DNA from: Stenotrophomonas sp. NA06056
GTDB taxonomy: Bacteria; Pseudomonadota; Gammaproteobacteria; Xanthomonadales; Xanthomonadaceae
Length of the DNA stretch: 64,000 bases
Assembly: GCF_013364355.1 (NCBI RefSeq)
Contig: NZ_CP054931.1
Location: 496,001 to 560,000 of the forward strand
Reading direction: 5' to 3'
Numbering within the stretch: position 1 is the stretch's first letter; each line of letters begins with the position of its first letter. The notes beneath the pieces are model-generated. The model did no database searches. It was not told the DNA's origin and was given only the letters and a program-made list of their open reading frames with translations. A program made the translations under genes and the position numbers. Below, piece after piece: positions 9,163-18,586 of the stretch.

Positions 9163-9833
9163 CTGAGACCGTCGACAAGCTCGGGGCCCACGAAGTTGCC
9201 GCCTGGTTGCGGCGCCATCCGGGCTTCCTCAAGCAGTTCCCTGACCTGGCGCTGACCCTGGTGGTGCCACGTGATGACGGTCCGACCGCATCGCTGGCCA
9301 GCTACCAGCTGGAAGTGCTGCGAGAGAAGAACCGAGAGCTGGCGCGACGGTTGGCCGACCTGGGCGCGACCGCGCAGGTCAACGAGCGGCTGGCGGTGCG
9401 TACGCATCAGCTCACCCTGGCCCTGATGAAGCAGGACAACGCCGCCGATACGCTGCGCGCGATGGCCGCATCGTTGCAGGAAGACTTCGCCGGCGATCTG
9501 GTGCGGCTGGTGGTGCATGCGCCGGTAGTCGGGCTGGAGCAGGCCGAGTGGCTGCAGGTGCTGGCTGCCGATGATGCACAGCTGGGCCCGTTCCGCGACT
9601 GCCTGAAGGATGGCGAGCCGATCTGTGGCCGCCTGCACAGCGACAAGAACGCGGTGCTGTACGGCGCGCGCAGCGAGGACGTGCAGACCACCGCGCTGCT
9701 GCCGTTGCCGGGTGTCGGCCTGATCGCGGTGGGCAGCCATGATCCGAACCGTTTCTATCCCGGCATGGGCACGCTGTTCCTGCGGATGATGGGCGAGGCG
9801 CTGGTTACCGGGCTCAAGCGCTTCGCGGATTGA
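9159..9833 (+). CDS. DUF484 family protein
   Basis: A 224-residue member of the DUF484 family, regularly found between dapF and xerC in proteobacteria. It begins with a helical [15 protein letters not shown] motif. A likely coiled coil follows (about residues 50-85, [19 protein letters not shown]), then a C-terminal GAF-like domain (about 95-215). The ATGA overlap with dapF points to translational coupling. Its molecular role is unknown; the neighbourhood links it loosely to cell-wall precursor supply and chromosome dimer resolution. Confidence 0.85.
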   Translation: MTETVDKLGAHEVAAWLRRHPGFLKQFPDLALTLVVPRDDGPTASLASYQLEVLREKNRELARRLADLGATAQVNERLAVRTHQLTLALMKQDNAADTLRAMAASLQEDFAGDLVRLVVHAPVVGLEQAEWLQVLAADDAQLGPFRDCLKDGEPICGRLHSDKNAVLYGARSEDVQTTALLPLPGVGLIAVGSHDPNRFYPGMGTLFLRMMGEALVTGLKRFAD

Positions 9834-9849
9834 GCGGGACACGACGACG

Positions 9850-10743
9850 ATGAGCGCGGTGCAAGCATTCCTGCAGCACCTGCAGGTGGAGCGACGGATG
9901 TCGGCGCATACGCTTGACGCCTACCGCCGCGACCTGGAGGCGTTGTCGGTGTGGGCCGAACCCCGCGGCGTGGCCGCGGAAGCGCTGGATACCGACGCGG
10001 TGCGCCAGTTCGTTGCCGATGAACACCGCCGTGGCCTGTCGGCCAAGAGCCTGCAGCGCAGATTGTCGGCCTGCCGCAGCTTCTATGCCTGGCTGCTCAA
10101 GCATGGCCGTATTGAAGCCAGCCCGGCAGCGACGCTGAAAGCGCCGCGCGCACCGAGACGGTTGCCGCAGGTTCTCGATGCCGACGAAGCCGTGCAGCTG
10201 GTTGAACTGGAGCCGGAAGGCGAACTGGGCCGTCGTGACCGCGCGCTGCTGGAACTGTTCTATTCCTCCGGCCTGCGCTTGAGCGAAGTCTGCGCACTGA
10301 CCTGGCGCGATCTGGATTTCGCCAGCGGCCTGGTCAACGTGATGGGCAAGGGCAACCGGCAGCGTCGCGTCCCTTTCGGAAAGCCGGCGCGCGAAGCGCT
10401 TTTGACCTGGCGCAGCGAAAGCGGCGGTGGTGCTGCCACACCGGTTTTCCCGGGCCGCAACGGGCCGATCAGCCAGCGCGCGGTGCAGATCCGCATCCGC
10501 CAGTTGGCGCAGCGCCAAGGCCTGTTCAAGCACGTGCACCCGCATATGCTGCGGCACAGTTTCGCCAGCCACATCCTGGAATCCTCCGGCGACCTGCGCG
10601 GCGTGCAGGAACTGCTCGGCCACGCCGACATCGCCACCACGCAGATCTACACGCACCTGGATTTCCAGCATCTGGCCAAGGTCTATGATGCGGCGCATCC
10701 GCGTGCGAAACGCCGCAAAGACCCGCCCGACAAGGGGGGGTAG
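9850..10743 (+). CDS. xerC: Tyrosine recombinase XerC
   Basis: Site-specific recombinase that, with XerD, resolves chromosome dimers at dif. It has 297 residues with an N-terminal SAM-like core-binding domain (about 1-95) and a catalytic domain. The catalytic set is complete: R143 (GLRLSE), K167 (GKGNRQR), H232-x-x-R235 (HMLRHSF), H258 and nucleophile Y267 (IYTHLD). The genomic context (lptM-dapF-DUF484-xerC) is the housekeeping one, so this is not a mobile integrase. The TAG stop codon is part of the GTAG head of a SMAG repeat. Confidence 0.95.
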   Translation: MSAVQAFLQHLQVERRMSAHTLDAYRRDLEALSVWAEPRGVAAEALDTDAVRQFVADEHRRGLSAKSLQRRLSACRSFYAWLLKHGRIEASPAATLKAPRAPRRLPQVLDADEAVQLVELEPEGELGRRDRALLELFYSSGLRLSEVCALTWRDLDFASGLVNVMGKGNRQRRVPFGKPAREALLTWRSESGGGAATPVFPGRNGPISQRAVQIRIRQLAQRQGLFKHVHPHMLRHSFASHILESSGDLRGVQELLGHADIATTQIYTHLDFQHLAKVYDAAHPRAKRRKDPPDKGG

Positions 10744-10834
10744 CGCCGGGCCATGCCCGGCGAGCGCGCAGCGCGGGCTGCGTCGCATGCACGACACAGG
10801 GATCGCACAGCCGCCGGGCATGGCCCGGCGCTAC
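10740..10834. repeat. Inverted pair of SMAG elements after xerC
   Basis: A GTAG-headed copy at 10740-10762 provides the xerC stop codon. An inverted copy lies at 10812-10834 (ends CTAC). They are separated by about 50 nt. Confidence 0.85.
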
Positions 10835-10849
10835 CGGAACGGCCGCCGC

Positions 10850-10863
10850 TTGATCTTGATCAG
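10850..10863. promoter_or_regulatory. Candidate FNR-type box upstream of the DUF3079 gene
   Basis: TTGATCTTGATCAG matches the FNR consensus TTGAT-N4-ATCAA at nine of ten defined positions. Its centre (10856.5) would put a class II start near 10898, with the weak -10 candidate CATCGT at 10886-10891, about 20 nt before the DUF3079 start codon. No other site supports it; this is sequence inference only. Confidence 0.4.
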
Positions 10864-10919
10864 GGCAGCGTAGGGGCGACCGGCGCATCGTGGCCGCAGG
10901 CCACGAGGAGATGCCGACC

Positions 10920-11120
10920 ATGGCAAAGCCCATTCCGCTGCGTCCCAAGCACCCCGAGCGCATCTGCTGGGGCTGCGACCGCTACTGCGCAGCTGACGCA
11001 CTGGCCTGTGGCAACGGCTCCGGCCGCACCCAGCACCCGATCGAGACGCAGGGTGAAGACTGGTATGTGGCATGGGGCATCGAGCCCAATCCGGACCGGC
11101 CATCGCATGCCAAGCGCTGA
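10920..11120 (+). CDS. DUF3079 cysteine-rich small protein
   Basis: A 66-residue protein of the DUF3079 family, function unknown. I chose the ATG at 10920 because GAGGAG lies 9 nt upstream; the in-frame ATG at 10911 would sit directly against that ribosome site. Its centre holds four cysteines in the pattern CWGCDRYCAADALAC (residues about 17-31), which looks like a zinc or iron-sulfur ligand set. An FNR-like box lies 57 nt upstream of the start. Metal binding is an inference from the cysteine spacing. Confidence 0.75.
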   Translation: MAKPIPLRPKHPERICWGCDRYCAADALACGNGSGRTQHPIETQGEDWYVAWGIEPNPDRPSHAKR

Positions 11121-11140
11121 ACGGCAGCCATCCGCGCAGG

Positions 11141-11169
11141 CTTGATCGCACCCGGCGCTGTCCCCATGT
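11141..11169 (+). promoter_or_regulatory. Sigma-32 (RpoH) type promoter for hslVU
   Basis: A -35 element CTTGATC (11141-11147) and a -10 element CCCCATGT (11162-11169) are separated by 14 bp. This closely matches the heat-shock consensus CTTGAAA and CCCCATNT. The hslV start codon is 25 nt downstream with a GGAGG site at 11186-11190. HslVU is heat-shock controlled in E. coli, which supports the reading. Confidence 0.75.
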
Positions 11170-11194
11170 CCCGTGAACAGCTATCGGAGGCCGC

Positions 11195-11746
11195 ATGGAC
11201 CCCAGTCAGAATCCCACCGTTTTCCACGCCACCACCATCGTCTGCGTTCGTCGCGGCGAGCACGTGGCTATTGCTGGCGACGGCCAGGTCACCCTCGGCC
11301 ACACGGTGATGAAGGGCAACGCACGCAAGGTCCGCCGCCTCGGCCGTGATGGCCAGGTGCTGGCCGGTTTCGCCGGCGCCGCCGCCGATGCCTTCACCCT
11401 GTTCGAGCTGTTCGAGGCCAAGCTGGAAAAGCATGGCCAGCTGCAGCGTGCTGCGGTCGAGCTGGCCAAGGATTGGCGCACCGAGCGTCGCCTCGGCAAG
11501 CTTGAAGCCCTGCTTGCCGTGGCCGACAAGGAAACCTCGCTGATCATCAGCGGCACCGGCGACGTGATCGAGCCGGAGGACGGCATCATCGCCATCGGCT
11601 CCGGTGGTTCGTATGCGCTGTCTGCTGCACGCGCGCTGATGGCGCACACCGAACTGGATGCACGGACCATCGCCAGCGAAGCGATCGGCATCGCCGGCGA
11701 CATCTGCATCTACACCAATCGCAACGTGGTGGTCGAGGAGCTGTAA
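11195..11746 (+). CDS. hslV: HslV peptidase subunit of the HslUV protease
   Basis: Proteolytic dodecamer subunit of the ATP-dependent HslUV (ClpQY) protease. The protein has 183 residues. A 12-residue propeptide ([12 protein letters not shown]) precedes the N-terminal catalytic threonine, T13 of TTIVCVRRG. Further family blocks include [14 protein letters not shown] and [17 protein letters not shown]. The propeptide is longer than in E. coli HslV, where the mature Thr follows almost directly on Met. A sigma-32-like promoter precedes the gene, and hslU follows after a 60-nt gap containing one SMAG element. Confidence 0.97.
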   Translation: MDPSQNPTVFHATTIVCVRRGEHVAIAGDGQVTLGHTVMKGNARKVRRLGRDGQVLAGFAGAAADAFTLFELFEAKLEKHGQLQRAAVELAKDWRTERRLGKLEALLAVADKETSLIISGTGDVIEPEDGIIAIGSGGSYALSAARALMAHTELDARTIASEAIGIAGDICIYTNRNVVVEEL

Positions 11747-11758
11747 CGCTCCCCGATC

Positions 11759-11781
11759 CGCCGGGCATGGCCCGGCGCTAC
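11759..11781 (-). repeat. SMAG element between hslV and hslU
   Basis: An inverted copy of the GCCGGGC-ATG-GCCCGGC subtype ending in CTAC lies inside the hslVU operon. It will be transcribed as a hairpin between the two genes and could tune their relative expression or protect the upstream message. Confidence 0.85.
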
Positions 11782-11806
11782 CGACAACGAATCCGTGAGC
11801 ACACCC

Positions 11807-13183
11807 ATGTCGCACAAGATCGAAGTTTCCTCCGCCACCATGACCCCGCGCGAGATCGTGCAGGAGCTGGACCGGCACATCGTCGGCCAGCATGACGCCA
11901 AGCGCGCGGTCGCCATTGCCCTGCGCAACCGCTGGCGCCGCATGCAGCTGCAGCCCGAGCTGCGCAACGAGGTCATGCCCAAGAACATCCTGATGATCGG
12001 CCCGACTGGCGTCGGCAAGACCGAGATCGCACGCCGCCTGGCCACGCTGGCCAACGCGCCGTTCGTGAAGGTCGAAGCGACCCGCTTCACCGAAGTCGGC
12101 TACGTCGGCAAGGACGTCGAGCAGATCATCCGTGATCTGGCCGATACCGCCGTCAAGCTGTACCGCGAGCAGGCCAAGGTGCGGGTGCGTACCCAGGCCG
12201 AAGAGCGTGCCGAAGACCGCATCCTCGATGCGCTGCTGCCGCGCCGCAGTGGTGGCATCGGCTTCGACCCGGAAGCGGCGCGTAATGAGCCGTCGGCCCA
12301 GGACAACGAGACCCGCATCAAGTTCCGCAAGATGCTGCGCAACGGCGAGCTGGACGATCGCGAGATCGAACTCGACCTCACCGCCAACGTCAGCATGGAC
12401 ATCATGACCCCGCCGGGCATGGAGGAAATGGGCCAGCAGCTGAAATCGATGTTCGCCAACCTCGGCGGTGGCGCCAAGGCGCACAAGCGCACGCTCACCA
12501 TCAAGGCCGCGCGTCCGCTGCTGCAGGAAGAAGAAGCGGGCAAGCTGGTCAACGAGGACGACATCCGCACCGCCGCGATCGAAGCCTGCGAACAGCACGG
12601 CATCGTGTTCATCGACGAGATCGACAAGGTCGCCAAGCGTGGCGATAACGTGGGCGGTGGCGATGTGTCCCGTGAAGGCGTGCAGCGCGATCTGCTGCCG
12701 CTGGTGGAAGGTTCCAACGTGTCCACCAAGTACGGCACGATCAAGACCGACCACATCCTGTTCATCGCATCGGGCGCGTTCCACCTGGCCAAGCCCAGCG
12801 ACCTGATCCCCGAGTTGCAGGGGCGCTTCCCGATCCGCGTGGAGCTGGGGGCGCTGAGCAAGGCGGATTTCGTGCGCATCCTGACCGAACCGAAGGCGGC
12901 GCTGACCAAGCAGTACGAAGCGCTGCTGGCCACCGAGGGCGTCAAGGTCAGCTTCACCACCGACGCCATCGACCGCCTGGCCGAGATCGCGTTCCAGGTG
13001 AACGAGCGCCAGGAAAACATCGGTGCGCGTCGCCTGCACACCGTACTGGAGCGCCTGCTGGATTCGCTCAGCTACGAAGCGCCGGACCGCGATGGTGAAA
13101 CCCTGGCCATCGACAGTGCCTATGTCGATACGCATCTGGGTGAGCTGGTGCAGGACCCGGACCTGAGCCGTTACATCCTGTAA
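11807..13183 (+). CDS. hslU: HslU ATPase subunit of the HslUV protease
   Basis: AAA+ unfoldase that feeds substrates to HslV. The ATG at 11807 gives 458 residues; an in-frame GTG at 11795 would add four. The sequence opens with [17 protein letters not shown]. It has Walker [10 protein letters not shown] (about residues 66-74), the helical I-domain insert, Walker B VFIDEIDK (about 267-274), a sensor region, and the C-terminal end SRYIL that inserts between HslV subunits. It is complete and typical in length. Confidence 0.96.
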   Translation: MSHKIEVSSATMTPREIVQELDRHIVGQHDAKRAVAIALRNRWRRMQLQPELRNEVMPKNILMIGPTGVGKTEIARRLATLANAPFVKVEATRFTEVGYVGKDVEQIIRDLADTAVKLYREQAKVRVRTQAEERAEDRILDALLPRRSGGIGFDPEAARNEPSAQDNETRIKFRKMLRNGELDDREIELDLTANVSMDIMTPPGMEEMGQQLKSMFANLGGGAKAHKRTLTIKAARPLLQEEEAGKLVNEDDIRTAAIEACEQHGIVFIDEIDKVAKRGDNVGGGDVSREGVQRDLLPLVEGSNVSTKYGTIKTDHILFIASGAFHLAKPSDLIPELQGRFPIRVELGALSKADFVRILTEPKAALTKQYEALLATEGVKVSFTTDAIDRLAEIAFQVNERQENIGARRLHTVLERLLDSLSYEAPDRDGETLAIDSAYVDTHLGELVQDPDLSRYIL

Positions 13184-13194
13184 CCAGGAATGCG

Positions 13195-13223
13195 AAAAGG
13201 CCGCCGAAAGGCGGCCTTTTCCG
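13195..13223. terminator. Bidirectional terminator between hslU and smeT
   Basis: An 11-bp stem (13195-13205 with 13210-13220) closed by a GAAA tetraloop begins with AAAA and ends in TTTT. It can therefore work for hslVU rightward and, less strongly, for smeT leftward. Confidence 0.85.
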
Positions 13224-13228
13224 TTTGC

Positions 13229-13278
13229 ATCCACGCACGGCGTGGATCTACCACGGTCGCGCCGGGCCATGCCCAGCG
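13229..13278. repeat. Two SMAG elements between convergent hslU and smeT
   Basis: An inverted ATCCACGC-GCGTGGAT copy ending CTAC is at 13229-13251. A diverged forward copy (GTCG head, one stem mismatch) is at about 13256-13278. Confidence 0.7.
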
Positions 13279-13282
13279 ACCC

Positions 13283-13942
13283 TTACGCTTCCGGCAGCGG
13301 CTCCGGCACCGTACCCGGTACGAACACGCCTTCCTTCACGTAGGCGGCCAGGGTCATGTCCAGCGCCAGCATGCCATCGCGCTTGAGGTCCATCAGGTCC
13401 GGCTCGACCATCGCCCCGTGCAGCACGCCGAGCACGGTGGCGTGCAGCATGCGCGCGGCGATCTTCGGGTCGGCGCCGTCACGCAGCTGGCCCAGGTCCT
13501 GTGCACGGCGCAGGGCACGTTCCATCCGGTCCAGCGCGTCGCGGAAACCGTTCTGCTGCAGTTCGGTCAGCACCTTGGTGTCGGCCGAGGCATCGCTGCG
13601 CAACATGATTTCCATGGTCTTGCGCAGGCGCTCGTCCTCGGACAGCTCGATGAACGAGTGGATCATCACTGCGCGCAGATCGTGCACCGGGGTATCGCGT
13701 TGATCGCTGGAGGTTCGCTCAAGTTCCTGCATGAAAGGCAGGTGCACCCGTTCGATCATCGCCGCCAGCACTTCGCCCTTGTTCTTGAAATGCCAGTACA
13801 CGGCGCCGCGGGTATAGCCGGCGCGGGCACCGATCATCTCCAGCGTGGTGCGGGCAACGCCGTGCTCGTGGAAGCAGGTTTCTGCGGCGTCCAGGATGCC
13901 TTCCCGGGTCGCCTGGGTGTCCTCTTTGGTCTTGCGGGCCAT
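13283..13942 (-). CDS. smeT: TetR-family repressor SmeT
   Basis: Local repressor of the smeDEF efflux operon and of itself. The protein has 219 residues starting with MARKTKED at 13942; an in-frame ATG further upstream would run through the operator and is not credible. The TetR helix-turn-helix lies at about residues 28-50 (TLEMIGARAGYTRGAVYWHFKNK). The remainder is the helical ligand-binding and dimer domain. It is divergent from smeD across 227 nt. SmeT in S. maltophilia is known to bind the shared intergenic region, and inactivating mutations derepress SmeDEF. No truncation or obvious lesion is visible here. Confidence 0.95.
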   Translation of the reverse strand: MARKTKEDTQATREGILDAAETCFHEHGVARTTLEMIGARAGYTRGAVYWHFKNKGEVLAAMIERVHLPFMQELERTSSDQRDTPVHDLRAVMIHSFIELSEDERLRKTMEIMLRSDASADTKVLTELQQNGFRDALDRMERALRRAQDLGQLRDGADPKIAARMLHATVLGVLHGAMVEPDLMDLKRDGMLALDMTLAAYVKEGVFVPGTVPEPLPEA

Positions 13943-13987
13943 GAGTGGGTACGAGTTAGCGTGAAACGTGGCTGAATTGTACCGGTT

Positions 13988-14011
13988 TACAAACAAACAC
14001 GCATGTATGTA
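13988..14011. promoter_or_regulatory. SmeT operator (pseudo-palindrome)
   Basis: The left half TACAAACAAAC (13988-13998) and the right half GCATGTATGTA (14001-14011) are related by dyad symmetry at 8 of 11 positions. The AT-rich patch stands out from its surroundings and lies between the divergent smeT and smeD genes. That is where SmeT is known to bind a pseudo-palindromic operator. Confidence 0.8.
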
Positions 14012-14108
14012 TATTTCCCTCCCATCATTCCCGTCGTGTGCGTGGCAGGCCTGTCCAGGCGCCCACTCCACCCGGGTGGGCGCTGTTCGCGCGGTCTTCA
14101 CTCCTGCA

Positions 14109-14152
14109 AGGGGAGGGTCCGCAGTATCAGCGTCTGCTGAGATCCCTCCCCT
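14109..14152 (+). promoter_or_regulatory. Leader hairpin upstream of smeD
   Basis: A perfect 9-bp GC-rich stem, AGGGGAGGG (14109-14117) with CCCTCCCCT (14144-14152), encloses a smaller GCAG/CTGC helix. It ends 17 nt before the smeD start codon, so it would lie close to the ribosome-binding region of the smeDEF mRNA. There is no T run, so it is not a normal terminator. Confidence 0.5.
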
Positions 14153-14169
14153 CAAGAGCCATTCCCATC

Positions 14170-15351
14170 ATGTTGCTGAGCCGAATCCGACCCTTCGCGT
14201 TGTCGCTGGCGATCGCTGCGACCGTCGCTGCCTGCGGCGGCCAACCCCAGGCCCCCGAACAGGGGCCGGGCCAGGTCAGCGTGGTTACGCTGAAGTCCGA
14301 AACCGTCGGCCTGACCCGTGAGCTGCCGGGCCGCACCAATGCTTTCCTGGTGGCCGAAGTGCGCCCGCAGGTCAACGGCATCGTCGCCAAGCGCCTGTTC
14401 ACCGAGGGTGGGATGGTCAAGGCCGGCGAGCCGCTGTACCAGATCGAAGATGCCAGCTATCGCGCCCAGGCCAACAGTGCACGTGCGCAGCTGGCCCGCG
14501 CCGAAGCCACCGCCAACGCCGCCCGCCTGAGCGCCAAGCGCATCACCGAGCTGGCCAAGGTCGACGCGGTCAGCCAGCAGGATCTGGAAAACGCCGTGGC
14601 CGCGCAGAAGCAGGCCGAGGCCGATGTCGGTGCCGCCAAGGCATCGCTGGATGCCGCCAACGTCACCCTCGGTTATGCGCGGATCACCGCGCCGATCAGC
14701 GGCCGTATCGGCAAGTCCAGCGTCACCCAGGGCGCGCTGGTCAGCGCTGGCCAGGCCACGGCGCTGGCGACCGTGCAGCAGCTGGACCCGATCTATGTGG
14801 ACCTGACCCAGTCCTCAGCCGAGCTGTTGCAGCTGCGCCGTGAACTGGCCGCCGGCCGACTGCAGGACAACCAGCAGACGCCGGTCAGCATCCTGATGGA
14901 AGACGGCAGCACCTTCGAACACAAGGGCACGCTGGAGTTCTCCGAAGTCAGCGTCGATCCGGCCACCGGCAGCTTCGCTCTGCGGGTCAAGGTCGACAAC
15001 CCCGACGGTCTGCTGATGCCCGGCATGTACGTGCGCGCGGTGATCGGCGGTGGTGTGCGCAGCGATGCGGTGCTGGTGCCGATGCAGGGCATCGCCCGCG
15101 ATCCGAAGGGCGATACCAGCGCGATGGTGGTCGGCAAGGACAACAAGGTCGAAGTGCGCCCGGTCAAGGTCAGCCGCACCGTTGGCGACAAGTGGCTGGT
15201 CGAGGACGGCCTGAAGGCCGGTGACAAGGTCATCGTCGAAGGCCTGCAGAAGATCGGCCCGGGCATGCCCGTGAACGCCACCGAACAGGGTGCCGCCCCG
15301 GCCAAGCCGGCCGCCGCCCAACCTGCAGCTGCGGCCGCAGGCGCGAAGTAA
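14170..15351 (+). CDS. smeD: SmeD, periplasmic adaptor of the SmeDEF efflux pump
   Basis: Membrane-fusion lipoprotein joining the RND pump SmeE to the outer-membrane channel SmeF. The protein has 393 residues with a lipobox ending at C22 (AATVAAC). It then shows the AcrA layout: lipoyl/barrel-sandwich halves (VRPQVNGIVAKRLFTEG and ITAPISGRIGKSSV), a helical hairpin between them (about residues 100-165), a beta-barrel and a membrane-proximal domain. The C-terminus is an Ala/Pro-rich tail. I chose the start at 14170 because it begins the signal peptide. smeE follows after 12 nt. Confidence 0.95.
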   Translation: MLLSRIRPFALSLAIAATVAACGGQPQAPEQGPGQVSVVTLKSETVGLTRELPGRTNAFLVAEVRPQVNGIVAKRLFTEGGMVKAGEPLYQIEDASYRAQANSARAQLARAEATANAARLSAKRITELAKVDAVSQQDLENAVAAQKQAEADVGAAKASLDAANVTLGYARITAPISGRIGKSSVTQGALVSAGQATALATVQQLDPIYVDLTQSSAELLQLRRELAAGRLQDNQQTPVSILMEDGSTFEHKGTLEFSEVSVDPATGSFALRVKVDNPDGLLMPGMYVRAVIGGGVRSDAVLVPMQGIARDPKGDTSAMVVGKDNKVEVRPVKVSRTVGDKWLVEDGLKAGDKVIVEGLQKIGPGMPVNATEQGAAPAKPAAAQPAAAAAGAK

Positions 15352-15363
15352 GCGGAGAACCCC

Positions 15364-18300
15364 ATGGCACGTTTCTTCATTGATCGACCCATCTTCGCGT
15401 GGGTCATCGCGATCATCATCATGCTCGCCGGCGGCCTGGCCCTGTTCAAGCTGCCGATCTCGATGTACCCCAACGTCGCACCGCCGGCGGTGGAGATCAG
15501 CGCCAGCTACCCGGGTGCTTCGGCCAAGGTGGTCGAAGACTCGGTGACGCAGATCATCGAGCAGAACATGAAGGGCCTTGATGGCCTGATCTACTTCTCC
15601 TCCAACAGCTCGTCCAACGGCCAGGCCACCATCACCCTGACCTTCGAGAGCGGTACCAACCCCGACATCGCCCAGGTGCAGGTGCAGAACAAGCTGCAGC
15701 TGGCGATGCCGCTGCTGCCGCAGGAAGTGCAGCGGCAGGGCATCAACGTGGCCAAGTCCAGCTCGGGCTTCCTGAACGTCATCGCGTTCGTGTCCGAAGA
15801 CGGCAGCATGGATGCCAACGACATCGCCGACTACGTCGGTTCCAATGTCGTGGACCGTCTCAGCCGCGTGCCGGGCGTGGGCAACATCCAGGTGTTCGGT
15901 GGCAAGTACGCCATGCGCATCTGGCTGGACCCGAACAAGCTGCACACCTATGGCATGTCGGTGCCGGAAGTGGTTGCTGCGGTGAAGGCACAGAACGCGC
16001 AGGTGGCCATCGGCCAGCTGGGTGGTGCGCCGTCGGTGAAGGGCCAGCAGCTCAACGCCACCATCAACGCGCAGTCGCGCCTGCAGACCCCGGAACAGTT
16101 CCGCAACATCATCGTGCGCGGTGCGCAGGACGGTGCCGAACTGCGCCTGGGCGATGTTGCCCGCGTCGAGCTGGGCGCCGAGTCGTACGACTTCGTCACC
16201 CGCTACAACGGCCAGCCGGCCAGCGGCCTGGCGGTCACCCTGGCCACCGGCGCCAACGCGCTGGATACCGCAGCCGGTGTCGATGAAACCCTGAAGGAAC
16301 TGGAAGGCTTCTTCCCGGCCGGCCTGAAGGCCGAGATCCCGTACGACACCACCCCGTTCGTGCGCGTGTCGATCAAGGGCGTGGTGCAGACCCTGCTCGA
16401 AGCGATCGTGCTGGTGTTCGTGGTGATGTACCTGTTCCTGCAGAACTTCCGCGCCACCCTGATCCCGACCATCGCCGTGCCGGTGGTGCTGCTGGGTACC
16501 TTCGGCGTGCTGTCGGTGCTGGGCTTCTCGGTGAACATGCTGACCATGTTCGCGATGGTGCTCGCCATCGGCCTGCTGGTGGACGATGCCATCGTGGTGG
16601 TGGAGAACGTCGAGCGCATCATGTCCGAAGAGGGCCTGTCGCCGCTGGAAGCCACCCGCAAGTCGATGGGCCAGATCACCGGTGCGCTGGTGGGTATCGG
16701 CCTGGTGCTGTCGGCGGTGTTCGTGCCGATGGCCTTCATGAGCGGCTCCACCGGTGTGATCTACCGGCAGTTCTCGGCCACGATCGTGTCGGCGATGGCG
16801 TTGTCGGTGCTGGTGGCCATCGTGCTGACACCCGCGCTGTGCGCGACCATGCTCAAGCCGCTGAAGAAGGGCGAGCACCACGTCGCCCACAAGGGCTGGT
16901 CGGGTCGCTTCTTCAATGGCTTCAACCGCGGCTTTGATCGCACCAGTGACAGCTACCAGCGCGGCGTGCGCGGCATCCTGCATCGCCCGTGGCGGTTCAT
17001 GGGCATCGTGGCTGCGCTGTTCCTGCTGATGGGCGTGCTGTTCGTGCGCCTGCCCAGCTCGTTCCTGCCCAACGAAGACCAGGGCGTGCTGATGGCGCTG
17101 GTACAGGCGCCGGTGGGCGCCACCCAGGAGCGCACGCTGGAATCGATCGCCGCGCTCGAAAAGCACTTCATGGAAAACGAGAAGGGTGCCGTCGAATCGG
17201 TGTTCTCGGTGCAGGGCTTCAGCTTCGCCGGCATGGGCCAGAACGCGGGCATGGCCTTCGTCAAGTTGAAGGACTGGAGCGAGCGTGACGCTGACAATGG
17301 CGTGATGCCGATCACTGGACGTGCGATGGCCGCACTGGGGCAGATCAAGGATGCCTTCATCTTTGCCTTCCCGCCGCCGGCCATTCCGGAACTGGGTACG
17401 GCCTCGGGCTACACCTTCTTCCTGAAGGACAACAGCGGCCAGGGCCACGACGCATTGCTTGCGGCCCGCAACCAGCTGCTCGGCCTGGCGGCCGGCAGCA
17501 AGAAGCTGGCCAACGTGCGCCCGAACGGCCAGGAAGACACCCCGCAGTTCCGCATCGATATCGATGTGGCCAAGGCCAGCTCGCTGGGCCTGTCGATCGA
17601 CCAGGTCAACACCACCCTGGCCACCGCGTGGGGCAGCTCGTACATCGATGACTTCGTCGATCGCGGCCGCGTCAAGCGCGTGTTCGTGCAGGCCGACCAG
17701 CCGTTCCGCATGGTGCCGGAGGACTTCGATCTTTGGTCGGTGAAGAACGACAAGGGGGAGATGGTTCCGTTCAGTGCCTTTGCCAGCAAGCATTGGGACT
17801 ACGGCTCACCGCGCCTGGAACGCTACAACGGCGTGTCGGCCACCGAAATCCAGGGCGAACCGGCCCCGGGCGTGGCGTCCGGTGATGCCATGGCCGAGAT
17901 CGAACAGCTGGCCAAGCAGTTGCCGGCGGGCTTCGGCGTCGAGTGGACGGCGATGTCCTACCAGGAACGCCAGGCGGGCTCGCAGACACCGCTGCTGTAC
18001 ACGCTGTCGCTGATGATCGTGTTCCTGTGCCTGGCCGCGTTGTACGAAAGCTGGAGCGTGCCGACCTCGGTGCTGCTGGTGGCGCCGCTGGGCATCCTCG
18101 GTGCAGTGCTGGCCAACACCTTCCGTGGCATGGAGCGCGACATCTACTTCCAGGTGGCGATGTTGACCACGGTGGGCCTGACCAGCAAGAACGCGATCCT
18201 GATCGTCGAGTTCGCCAAGGAGCATCTGGAGAAGGGCGCAGGGCTGATTGAAGCGACGATGCATGCGGTCCGCGACCGTCTGCGCCCGATCATCATGACC

Positions 18301-18489
18301 TCGCTGGCATTCGGCATGGGCGTGCTGCCGCTGGCGATCTCCACCGGTGCAGGTTCCGGCGCCAAGCAGGCGATCGGTACCGGCGTACTCGGCGGCATGA
18401 TCGTGGGCACCGTGCTCGGCGTGTTCTTCGTACCGCTGTTCTTCGTCGTGGTGCAGCGCGTGTTCAAGAAGCGCAACGCCACCGAGTGA
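15364..18489 (+). CDS. smeE: SmeE, RND multidrug efflux transporter
   Basis: Inner-membrane proton-driven pump of 1041 residues, family HAE1 (AcrB-like). It exports a wide range of antimicrobials; SmeDEF underlies much of the intrinsic resistance of S. maltophilia. The N-terminus [17 protein letters not shown] is standard. The proton-relay aspartates are D407 and D408 in TM4 ([12 protein letters not shown]), at the same numbers as in AcrB. Twelve transmembrane segments and two large periplasmic loops are evident. A GGAGA ribosome site precedes the start. Confidence 0.97.
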   Translation: MARFFIDRPIFAWVIAIIIMLAGGLALFKLPISMYPNVAPPAVEISASYPGASAKVVEDSVTQIIEQNMKGLDGLIYFSSNSSSNGQATITLTFESGTNPDIAQVQVQNKLQLAMPLLPQEVQRQGINVAKSSSGFLNVIAFVSEDGSMDANDIADYVGSNVVDRLSRVPGVGNIQVFGGKYAMRIWLDPNKLHTYGMSVPEVVAAVKAQNAQVAIGQLGGAPSVKGQQLNATINAQSRLQTPEQFRNIIVRGAQDGAELRLGDVARVELGAESYDFVTRYNGQPASGLAVTLATGANALDTAAGVDETLKELEGFFPAGLKAEIPYDTTPFVRVSIKGVVQTLLEAIVLVFVVMYLFLQNFRATLIPTIAVPVVLLGTFGVLSVLGFSVNMLTMFAMVLAIGLLVDDAIVVVENVERIMSEEGLSPLEATRKSMGQITGALVGIGLVLSAVFVPMAFMSGSTGVIYRQFSATIVSAMALSVLVAIVLTPALCATMLKPLKKGEHHVAHKGWSGRFFNGFNRGFDRTSDSYQRGVRGILHRPWRFMGIVAALFLLMGVLFVRLPSSFLPNEDQGVLMALVQAPVGATQERTLESIAALEKHFMENEKGAVESVFSVQGFSFAGMGQNAGMAFVKLKDWSERDADNGVMPITGRAMAALGQIKDAFIFAFPPPAIPELGTASGYTFFLKDNSGQGHDALLAARNQLLGLAAGSKKLANVRPNGQEDTPQFRIDIDVAKASSLGLSIDQVNTTLATAWGSSYIDDFVDRGRVKRVFVQADQPFRMVPEDFDLWSVKNDKGEMVPFSAFASKHWDYGSPRLERYNGVSATEIQGEPAPGVASGDAMAEIEQLAKQLPAGFGVEWTAMSYQERQAGSQTPLLYTLSLMIVFLCLAALYESWSVPTSVLLVAPLGILGAVLANTFRGMERDIYFQVAMLTTVGLTSKNAILIVEFAKEHLEKGAGLIEATMHAVRDRLRPIIMTSLAFGMGVLPLAISTGAGSGAKQAIGTGVLGGMIVGTVLGVFFVPLFFVVVQRVFKKRNATE

Positions 18490-18498
18490 TGACAACCG

Positions 18499-18562
18499 GT
18501 AGCGCCGGGCCATGCCCGGCGGATGCCTCACCGCATAGTCGCCGGGCCCGGCCCGGCGCTAC
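18499..18562. repeat. Inverted SMAG pair between smeE and smeF
   Basis: A GTAG-headed copy at 18499-18521 and an inverted copy at 18540-18562 lie within the transcribed smeE-smeF gap. In the mRNA they can form two separate hairpins or one long stem. Confidence 0.85.
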
Positions 18563-18586
18563 CACCGTGACCCCCAAGGTGTCGCT

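Noticed and set aside
9850..10743. xerC as the integrase of a mobile element
   Set aside because: Its position in lptM-dapF-DUF484-xerC is the housekeeping one, and no phage or island genes or attachment repeats flank it.
13943..14155. An N-terminal extension of SmeT by 71 residues
   Set aside because: It would read through the operator and the smeD leader hairpin; the start at 13942 gives the normal TetR length.
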